From Lepidonotus clava (Eukaryota; Annelida; Polychaeta; Phyllodocida; Polynoidae), in NCBI GenBank assembly GCA_936440205.1, contig OW387133.1, positions 44,914,374 through 44,978,373 of the forward strand: 64,000 nucleotides of DNA, in the 5' to 3' direction. Below the pieces are notes generated by a model that worked only from the letters and a program-made list of their open reading frames with translations, was not told the origin of the DNA and did no database searches. Shown here piece after piece: positions 55,851-64,000 of the stretch. Position numbers and translations under genes: made by a program. The stretch's first letter is position 1; each line of letters opens with the position of its first letter.

Positions 55851-56122
55851 CCACTAAATTCGACACGGTGACACAGCTGTTTCTTGAATTTGACAGGGCG
55901 ACATGAGCTTTTCTTAAATTTAACAAGCGACGTGGCATCTTAGTGATAAATGACATTGCCCTTTTCTGAAATTCGACATGTGACATGGTTATTTAAAAAA
56001 GATAGTGACATGGTTATTTCTGAAATTTGACAAGGGACAGGGCTGTAAAACAACAGGCAACAGGGCTGTTTTTTAAAAGCGACACGGGACACTGGACCCC
56101 CCCCCCCCCCCATCTATACCCC
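55851..56122 (-). repeat. TCGAATTTAAG-repeat family, long copy
   Basis: Begins GTGTCTAGACCACTAAATTC and holds about seven reverse units (TTCTTAAATTTAACAAGCGA and relatives), ending in a poly-C tract and CATCTATACCCC, the mirrored left end. Confidence 0.85.
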
Positions 56123-56339
56123 CGCTATTGCAAATTGACCCACCCTAACCAGTGCCGGATCCAGGATTTTGAAAAAGGCTGAGGGGAGCGCTATTAGGAA
56201 TGACTTCAGGCTAGGTATAGGGTATTGAATTGCAAATCAGATCTAATAATTTTATGTTAGATCCCCAGAAATAACACTATAGTGAGCAGCATGTGCATCT
56301 TTTTGTTTAATTCGATCGATAATTCGCTTGATAATTTTT

Positions 56340-57210
56340 ATTCTGTCTCAATTCTACACAGAATCTGTATAGATCAGCAACTTATACTAACAGTGCAGTT
56401 AAAATGTATACCTTTGATTGTTTTTTACAGTGGTGTGCCATGAAACACTGGAAGGCTTGACACTTTGCCAGCCTTGGTCGTGCTCGTGGTTGTAAACAGA
56501 GCACAGTCCGTCAAAATATTTACAGTTGCTTGCCCAATTTTATTTTTTGATGGAGTCAGTTGACACATTTGGCACATAAATGTAGAATCCCTTTTCACGT
56601 TGGTACTGTTTTGTCCGACCTGTTGTCAAGTATTTGGCAGCCCGAGATGTGATCATGTTTTGTTCCTGTTACTACTGGGCTTCTATGGATGTGCTCCTTG
56701 TGAATAGTTTTACTCACACCAACAAATCAAGGGATGACCATTACGCCCATAGCCTTCCACAAATTTCAAATGGTGATGGAAATTAAATTTTATTGTATTT
56801 TATTTTTATTCAAAATCCAATCTTACATGATATAGAGGTCTACGTTTTTTCTTGGACAGAATGATAAGGATGGGATGGCCATTACGCCCATAGCCTTCCA
56901 CAAATTTCAAAATGGTGATGGAAATTAATTAATTTTATTTTTTTATTATTCAAAATCCAATCTTACATGATATAGAGGTCTACGTTTTTCCTTGGACACA
57001 GAATGATAATGAGATGCGTCGATTTACGTTACTTTGGGTTACGTTATTACTTACACACGTAGTAACCATCAAGATATCTAACATGGATATAATCTTAATA
57101 TGTTAAATAGTTATTCAAAGGTATATAGTTATTCAAAGGTATACATTTTAACTGCACTGTTAGTATAAGTTGCTGATCTATACAGATTCTGTGTAGAATT
57201 GAGACAGAAT
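56340..57210. mobile_element. Element with perfect 78-bp inverted ends and an internal tandem duplication
   Basis: 56340-56417 (begins ATTCTGTCTCAATTCTACAC) is identical to the reverse complement of 57133-57210. Between them, a unit of about 140 bp (GGGATGACCATTACGCCCAT onward) is present twice, at 56731-56871 and 56872-57011. No transposase frame. Perfect arms imply a recent origin or gene-conversion-like repair. Confidence 0.85.
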
Positions 57211-57904
57211 AGCTGCCACCTTGGATTATACATGAACAGGTCACATGGGCTGTGCGGGCCCAGTGAGCCAAACATATTATGCAGTGAACCTCACACTGTT
57301 CCAGTAATAATGCATACAAAACATAAAATTGAATGCACAGGTGACATTCCATGGGATTAAACACATTTTTCTAATTCATGGTCTCATTTGCCATAAAAGA
57401 TGATAGATGAGTAACCTTTGTCCATAAATACCCCTTTTTTTCTGGGTTAGTAATGATCACCCCCTCATGTCTTGATTCTCATAACCTTATGGAACACAAA
57501 GGGAATGGAAATATTCACCGTAAGCATATACGTTATGCTTACATGTTACATCCATGCAACGCAAAACATGAAACCTTTATTTTAATCATCTTCACAGTTG
57601 AGTGCCCTTACCTCCCGTGTCGCGGGGTCTGCAGTATGATGGGGGCTGCTTTTGGACTTTTCTAATAAGCTACCCACGTCAGATACACGATTCAGTCGCT
57701 GATGCTTAAACAAGCTAGGTGAGCGATATGTGCGCCTATTCAATTGTATGCCTAATTTGTATTGTCATCGAACTCATCAATGTAACCTACTTATATGGAA
57801 GATCACTTGTTGAAATTGAGTATGGTTTGATAAAAAAAAAATTAAACAAAAGAAGTTCTAGGAAGGTAAGAGGTGAGACGAAATACGTTTCGGACTTAAA
57901 AAAG
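57211..57904. other. No gene recognised
   Basis: AT-rich with short frames only. Confidence 0.35.
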
Positions 57905-58022
57905 CTCTGGAACGCCCTCCTGGTCTCTTACCCCTACATCCCTGTCTACACAAGCCTTATCTGTTTAGAGATGTTGGGTAAACATTGACCACTGGGGCCA
58001 GAAATGGGGGATTTGAAAAGTT
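57905..58022 (-). repeat. Dispersed element R2, partial copy C
   Basis: Matches the end of copy A (TACACAAGCCTTATCTGTTT, GGGGCCAGAAATGGGGGATT). Confidence 0.7.
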
Positions 58023-58310
58023 TAATGCACAGGAGCCTAAGGCCCCATCAGAACTTTAGTCAGAAAAAAGGTCAATCCATACGGTATTGTATCTTAACGC
58101 AAACTATATTTTGCTAGCAATTAATTATTAATACAGTTCCAGATGTACCTCTTCACATTTTGTAATTACTTAGTCTTGCGTCTGTTTAATTTCAACTGCA
58201 ACTCAAAAGAAGATGATTATGAAAACCCCCGTGGGGATCCGGGGTGGGTGTTCCTTCGGGAGCCTCCTGGGAAGAATAGGTCCCCAGCAGCCCCTTGCTG
58301 TTCATAGAAG

Positions 58311-58637
58311 CAGGGTACCAACCACAAAAGGAAAACAGGGAAAACAGGGAAAATGGCAAAAGAAATTCCCTGACAGGGAAAACACAGGGAATTTGGAAAT
58401 TTTGCCAAAACACAGGGAAAACACAGGGAATTTCATTTGGCCAGGTTCTGAAATTCCTGATTCTCAAGATATTACGAATTCAACTTTTTGTTGTAGGGTT
58501 GTCCAAATGTTTCTTTGCGCAAAGGCTTTTAAATTCGATCAACTTGCTGGATATGACACAGGGAAAAATTGCAGGGGACAGGGGAATCTCAGGGGAAACT
58601 CAGGGAATTTGAAAATGGAACTTCGGTTGGTACCCTG
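58311..58637 (+). mobile_element. hAT-like MITE, CAGGGTACCAACC ends, 6-bp duplication TAGAAG
   Basis: CAGGGTACCAACC at the left and GGTTGGTACCCTG at the right are inverted. TAGAAG flanks both (58305-58310 and 58638-58643). The interior is full of ACAGGGAA words. A truncated relative lies at 47060. Confidence 0.93.
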
Positions 58638-58651
58638 TAGAAGGCAACAAA

Positions 58652-59064
58652 TGGGGGGGCCAGACTCAGTAGCTCTTTGGTAGAGTGCCCGCCCTGAGTC
58701 TGGGAGGTCTTGGGATTTATCCCTGGCCGAGTCACACCAAAGACTTTAACAATGGTAGTGGTCACTGCTTGCATGGCACTCGGTATAAAGTAAGAACCAC
58801 AAAACATAATTGGTCAGCCTGGTGTCAGTATAATGTGACTGGGTGGGGTATTGTGTGGGCCTATGACATGATATCTCAGTGTGGCAGCACTATAAAGAGG
58901 GCATTGGGTCCCACTGCTACAAATAGGCAGCTCATTTCATAGATTCGGTCACCGCCCCTGTGCTGAAAACGAGCTGAAAGTCTTTACCTTGTGCAGTCTG
59001 GTAAAAGAACACTGAAGGGTTGGCCGGACGTTAAACTAATCCCACAAACAAACAAACAAACAAA
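58652..59064 (+). mobile_element. tRNA-derived SINE with (CAAA)n tail
   Basis: A tRNA-like head (AGACTCAGTAGCTCTTTGGT with AGAGTGCCCGCC resembling an A box, then a weak B box near GGGATTTATCCC) leads into a long body ending GGTTGGCCGGACGTTAAACT and (CAAA)n. It starts just right of the hAT-like MITE. I did not find a clear target duplication. Confidence 0.75.
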
Positions 59065-59875
59065 CGATTATGAACAAGAAAAAAAATCTATCCTATTTGT
59101 CTGTGCTTTGACAGAACACACCGTATAGTCAGATACACAACCCTTGTTCACGTTTGAGTGTCCTATCTCTGTTAATATGATTGGGTATTCCTTGCAAGAG
59201 GGGCCGTTGGTCGATATTGCACTGGCTGACTTTAAGCAGCTCCGATCATTACATTTTATGCTAGCTTGAATTGACATTTACGTTGATATGAATTACCTTT
59301 TCCTATTAGATTTATATTTCGCGTTAATTTCATGTACGTTTTACGTTGATTTTCATTGTGTGTCAAATTTACATGTTAAGGTCCAACACCGTTTGATGAT
59401 TGCATTCACGCCATCATGACAAAGAATCAAATGTATTTTATCTTGACGATACAGTGCATGGGTGCTTTGCTTCAAATTACATAACAGTGCAGAGTTGCAA
59501 GCAGTATTCAGACCAAACGGGGAACATAAAGTAAATCAACTGACAGAAGTTCCCGAGCTGCAACTCTCATGTATTCCATGGCATATTTTCTACTCGGGTT
59601 TTTAAACGATTAGTACATGCAAAGTAGACCCGCAGTGGCCCGCAGCGACCCTTATCATGGCTGATTATCGTGTCAAAAGGAGGTAAATGGGAGAGGCTAC
59701 CCTGAGGCCGCGTGAGTCAGTGACAGGGCCTGGGGGCAGCTGACCCCGCGGGATTAGGCGGCAGACCACTAACTGTGTGTATTCCGTCAATAGACCTGGA
59801 TTGAGGACGGGAATAAATTTGAGAGAATCTGGAAGATGGTGTTAATAATAACGGCTCCATCAGGGGTCTGAGGGA
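59065..59875. other. No gene recognised
   Basis: Ordinary composition. A GC-richer stretch at 59690-59770 has no clear frame. Confidence 0.35.
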
Positions 59876-59891
59876 CAGTTTTTCGGTCAGA

Positions 59892-60142
59892 CCCGGACCA
59901 AATGGCAGATTATGCTTCCCTAGTCAGCATGTCCGAAATATTTAAATTAGCTACTGAATTACTACAGATTATAGACTGATTTCTACTGCCAGCTCATTTA
60001 AATATTTCGGACATGCTGATTTACTACTTTTAAACTACTGGAATCATACTTATTTCCACTGAATTACCACTGAAATGCTACTGCAACCCCCTACAGTTTC
60101 TGTACTGAGTCTCCACTGATTCTCCACTGCATTTTGTCCCGG
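59892..60142 (-). mobile_element. ATGTCCGAAATATTTAAAT palindromic MITE, copy 3
   Basis: Runs from CCCGGACCAAATGG to CATTTTGTCCCGG. The core palindrome CAGCATGTCCGAAATATTTA / TAAATATTTCGGACATGCTG lies at 59925-60017. Reverse orientation to the copy at 61836-62088. Confidence 0.9.
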
Positions 60143-60418
60143 GGACATAGCGGGGGGGGGGGGGGGTTGCCATCAGACTTGCAGTAGTGTCTGAGTGAAC
60201 CACGCTACATCTAGGAGCCTGGCCGGCAAATATTCTACTACTAATACTATGCAGAAAATATAAATTAAACACTTTACAAATAGGGAAGGAGTAATCCTCT
60301 CGACTCGGATGAGCTATAACCTTCTTAATTATATTATATTTACAAAAAATCTTTTATAGGAAATATGAAGTTTTTGGAAGGGCAGTTCCATAGGCGGGAT
60401 AAATTAAAGTTTCAGTTC

Positions 60419-60830
60419 TATGTCATACCGCTTATCTTTTGCTAATCTCGGGATGTTTACACTAGGGGCCGACCATGGTCAGTCACTTGGGTCCTGGAGC
60501 TCTGAACCCTAAATTTTACTCATTTTTATTATGTAGGCCTTACAAGCAGATACTAAATGAGGGTGCCAAATATCTGACCTTTGAAACGAGAAGTTTGGGC
60601 CCCACACCTAGTATCAAATTTAAAGAACAACCAAATAGGCAGCTTTCATTTAGGCAATTACAAACCATTCAAAATGATTGTTTAAGAATAATATATGACC
60701 AGTATGAACTCACATACCATGAATGGCTGCGAAACATTACCTTGCATAAAAGAGCAAAGGTTTTTACTTTAGATAATAGGAGGCAAATAATTGTGACAGC
60801 AGTGGTGGTAGGTATGAACATATAGAGTTA
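60419..60830 (+). pseudogene. LINE C-terminal remnant
   Basis: The frame ending at about 60825 contains LSFRQLQTIQNDCLRIIYDQ and YHEWLRNITLHKRAKVFTLD, matching the region after the reverse transcriptase in Jockey/CR1-group LINEs (LQxxQNxxLRII, then LxLxxR). The first 220 bp are shared with 37034-37275. No reverse-transcriptase core remains. Confidence 0.75.
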
Positions 60831-61830
60831 TTAATCATAAGTACAAGTACAATTCCTCTTAATTGTGTTTTTCTTACCAACTAGCCAGGTGGTCTGATAG
60901 AATATCATACGATTATAAACCCTAATTTTTTTGTATTCTAATTTTAATTGTTATGATTGTTATGATAAAATTTCTGTTTAAGTTGTCAGTGTGACAATCT
61001 TATCACAACATTATTACGACCATGTGACTTTCGTCAGAAATAGAAGATTTGGATGATATTATACACTTTTTCAGAGGGTTGCCAAGGTGAAAACTGGAGT
61101 GGTTTCTTAGAAAATGCAGCAGGTTTGATAAAAAATCTTTAGGCCCAGAACAGTCCCTCATAAGAATTATGATTATTTTCATAATCCAGGATAAATAAAG
61201 GATTTAAAAAGAAAAATTGTGACCAAAGTATTTTTAGCATACTATTCTTCCTAGGAATCAGATATTATGATTATTGGTCAGATATTTAATCATATAGAGC
61301 TTTAAAATATGTCCTATTTCTTTGTGCAGCAATTAATCAGAATGAGCATTTGTCAAATACAACTTTTTGTTACTCAGCCAATTATTTACTGTGCATCTTA
61401 TTTATGGATGTAACAATACATGTCTGGTCATATATGTCAGGTTCTTTTCATCTCATTTTTATGATTTGATAAAAATACTGCAAACATGAATCTGTTTAAT
61501 TTTCATTATCAATATTAACTGACTCCTCTGACAACCCAGGGTTGTGGGTTTTGGCACCATTGACTGTCAACGCTAGGGTCGTCATGGACTCTTGGGCTTC
61601 TTTAAAGCTGTCACAAAGTTGTGAACTAGCCCAAAATTTGCACAGAAAAGCAGTCAAAAGGTTGTGATAGGGTTGTGGTCTTTGACACCATTAAAGTTGT
61701 CAGGATGCATGATAACTTTCTGTTTTCAGTGTGGTAGACCAGAGGCCCATATACACTCGTGCTCGAGATGGGGTATTATTGAATATCCCACAAGTTATAA
61801 ATCCAAAGTACAAAAATAGCTTACTGTAAG
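60831..61830. other. AT-rich DNA, no gene
   Basis: Short GGGTTGTGG-type direct repeats near 61540-61690. Otherwise nothing recognised. Confidence 0.35.
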
Positions 61831-61835
61831 GCACT

Positions 61836-62088
61836 CCTGGGACAAAATGCAGTGGAAATTCAGTGGAGAATCAGCACAGAAACTGTAGGGGGTTGCAGTA
61901 GCATTTCAGTGGTAATTCAGTAGAAATAAGTATGATTCCAGTAGTTTAAAAGTAGTAAATTAGCATGTCCGTAATATTTAAATGAGCTGGCAGTAGAAAT
62001 TAATATATAATCTGTAGTAATTCAGTAGCTAATTTGAATATTTTGGACATGCTGACTAGGGAAGCATATGCTGCCCGTTTGGTCCGGG
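61836..62088 (+). mobile_element. ATGTCCGAAATATTTAAAT palindromic MITE, copy 4
   Basis: From CCTGGGACAAAATGCAGTGG to CCCGTTTGGTCCGGGT, about 250 bp. It is closely similar, in inverted orientation, to 59892-60142. Ends are imperfect inverted repeats. Confidence 0.9.
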
Positions 62089-62498
62089 TAAGCTTGTACA
62101 AAATGGAATACATTACCTGCCACAGTAGTGCACATTATGAGGGGAAAATAACAATTTCTGCCAAGACAGAGATATACTTTTGTAAGTCCATATGGTCTGT
62201 TATAGCAGTGGTAAAATAGTGTGATTAGTATTAAGTAATGTAAGTTTTTCTCATATAATCACTTTGCGCATCAAATCATTAATGGTTTCACCGAATGTGT
62301 TTTATCCTTTGTAATGATAACCAATAGTTTACGTGTAAATCAAAAGGAGAAGATACTTTATATCTAGATGTATACTGTTGGGGGAGGGGATTTAAGATCA
62401 CCAATGGTGAACCCCAATACCCGGGGAAAAAATATAGGGAAGGAATCGGAATGACATGGTTCCACAGCTGCTTCCATACAGCATCGCTGCATGCCTTA

Positions 62499-62827
62499 TT
62501 AGTTTGGGAGATCTACAGTGGACCTGGATTCAAGCTTGTCCCCCAAGTGCCTGTTCGGGCCTTTCTGCCGAATGCAGTCCAATAATAGTCTTTGCACTGT
62601 AGCTAAGTTCTTGTTAGAGTAAAGAGCAGACATGGTAGTAGGTTCGTACGGGCTAACATTTCTGGTGCAGTGGATGGTTCGACGCCGAGTGATGGTCCCT
62701 GGGCCAGGGCTCTCCAGTCCCCATATGATTGGCCCATCCTTTACGGCCCGTTTCATAAAAACGTCTGCTTGTTCGGAGAGTTCGTGCTCCCTTAACGGAC
62801 CCCCAATGGAGGTTTGAAAAGTGCATC
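62499..62827 (-). other. Unrecognised coding-like minus-strand frame
   Basis: Open from about 62827; a methionine at 62756 starts 85 residues (MKRAVKDGPIIWGLESPGPG). Codon texture looks coding, and the stretch MSALYSNKNLATVQRLLLDC suggests an amphipathic helix. I cannot assign a family. It could be a host exon or a fragment of an old mobile or virus-like element. Confidence 0.35.
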
Positions 62828-63412
62828 ATAAGGAAGATCTTCGTAGGGCCTTCAAAACCTCTGTAAGGGGTCCCAAAGACTCTGACAAGTCCTTGTGTAT
62901 GGTTAATGTTCTAAGATCTTATGGTATTATTCCAAGATATATATTTCTAGAAGTCTAAACCGAACTCCCGCAGATAAAAATAATGAGAAATGTCACAGTT
63001 ATGTTATAAAACGCCGACTACATACTATTGAAAGTTTCTTTAGTTTCATTGAGTTCTTGCTTATCAGTTTTCTAATATTTCCAGATTCACGTTTTCATAT
63101 GTTTGCATTCAAAGTTATTACTGAGGCGGAAACTGTTGGTGAAAATATAAGATTTAATCGCTTTAAATAGTTTCCGCCTCAGTTTTAGAGAGGCTTCGCA
63201 CTTCGAGCAGAGGGGAGGTGGACAGCAGATAACCAGCGAAGAGTATATTATTTAAAGGCTTGCTCGCTGAAACCAGCAAGTTGTGGAAGAGCAGGTGGAC
63301 AAATGTCCACCAAAAATAGGTCCACCAAGGGTGGTGCCATCTTGTGTAAACTGTAGATGTTAGTCTTCAATCAGATTTCAAAAGCTAGTGCTAGGAAACA
63401 AAGGCTGTTGTA

Positions 63413-63662
63413 TGGGGGTAAGGGTTAAAGAGGGTAAAGGGGTGGAGGGATGATGTCATGGGGGATGATGTCATGGGGGTTGATGTCATGGGGTTGATGT
63501 CATGGGGGGATGTTGTCATTGTCATGAGGGGATGATGTCATGGGGGGATGATGTCATGAGGGGATGATGTCATGGGTTGATGATGTCATGGGTTGATGAT
63601 GTCATGGGGGATGATGTCATGGGATGATGTCATGGGGGTTGATGTCATTGGGGATGATGTCA
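63413..63662 (+). repeat. G-rich-leader minisatellite, locus 4 (GATGATGTCATGGGG units)
   Basis: Leader GGGGGTAAGGGTTAAAGAGG, GTAAAGGGG, then about 15 units of 13-19 bp with the core GATGATGTCATGGGG. Confidence 0.92.
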
Positions 63663-64000
63663 TGGTATTCCAAAAGTCTCATGCTCCAATGTATTGTATG
63701 GTTTGATCATTTTAGACTTGCACTTGTATGCAATTCAAATATTTTCATATTTGTGAATTTATCACTTACCTACCATCAAAATATTCAATCTGATTTGAAA
63801 TTTGAAATTTCTAGGCTTAAGTTGCTGTCAGTGTCTGAATCATTACATTCCAATGTTAAAACAAGTGCATCACATTGTCAATAAGTTCTGTCCTGCTGTC
63901 AGTGTCCAGGCTTGTTGGTTTTTTTCAGATTATCACTATAGTGCATGTTCAGACCCACCACAAGCCTATGTAAAAGATATAAAAGACAAACCCCCTAATT
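63663..64000. other. AT-rich DNA, no gene
   Basis: Nothing recognised. The window ends inside this stretch. Confidence 0.35.

Noticed and set aside
58213-58683. 156-codon plus-strand frame
   Set aside because: It runs through the hAT-like MITE at 58311-58637 and its ACAGGGAA words; no independent coding evidence.
58652-58735. Functional tRNA gene
   Set aside because: The B box is degenerate and the sequence continues into a SINE body and CAAA tail; no cloverleaf closes.

Overview
The window looks like AT-rich nuclear DNA of a marine invertebrate animal, most likely a lancelet (amphioxus). The reasons are the mix of Penelope-like, CR1-like, DIRS-like and Gypsy-like retroelement remains, tRNA-derived SINEs, many small inverted-repeat transposons, G-rich-leader minisatellites like the 'mirage' minisatellites I recall from amphioxus, and one typical metazoan gene start. 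Species assignment is inference. There are no bacterial operons, rRNA genes, convincing functional tRNA genes or CRISPR arrays.

The only host gene I can name is the first coding exon of a protein phosphatase 1 inhibitor of the PPP1R14 (CPI-17/PHI-1/KEPI) family, plus strand, 27271-27495, with a strong start context and a consensus splice donor. I could not find its later exons, so the gene probably continues into a long intron and beyond the window, or its other exons are too short to recognise by eye.

Layout. 1-1.8 kb: remains of plus-strand LINEs around a scrap of Gypsy. 1.8-7 kb: a degenerate minus-strand Penelope-like element with reverse transcriptase and GIY-YIG domains, preceded by long unrecognised minus-strand frames. 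7.06-8.23 kb: a non-autonomous DNA transposon sitting inside a Gypsy fossil (gag/protease remains to 9.35 kb, leader to about 9.95 kb). 10.6-14.5 kb: a DIRS-like fossil carrying a second Gypsy fossil. 14.7-15.2 kb: a LINE reverse-transcriptase fragment. 15.2-17.5 kb: a repeat-rich block ending in a promoter-like module (three ATTGG boxes plus TATA) with no recognisable gene after it. 17.5-25.5 kb: AT-rich repeats and MITEs. 25.5-27.07 kb: a 1.5-kb inverted-repeat element with satellite arms, ending about 200 bp before the PPP1R14 start codon. 27.1-27.5 kb: PPP1R14 exon 1. 28-64 kb: intronic or intergenic DNA crowded with MITEs that often keep intact target-site duplications, two SINEs, minisatellites, palindromes and a few LINE scraps.

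The main novelty is in the repeat biology: (i) a dispersed family built of repeated TCGAATTTAAG units closed by short inverted GTCTA-type ends, nine copies here; (ii) minisatellites sharing a G-rich leader but carrying a different repeat unit at each locus; (iii) several palindromic elements, including an oppositely oriented pair at 59.9 and 61.9 kb and a perfect 78-bp inverted repeat at 56.3/57.2 kb. LTR-type and DIRS elements are described only as fossils. All coordinates come from reading by eye, so ends of diverged repeats are approximate.
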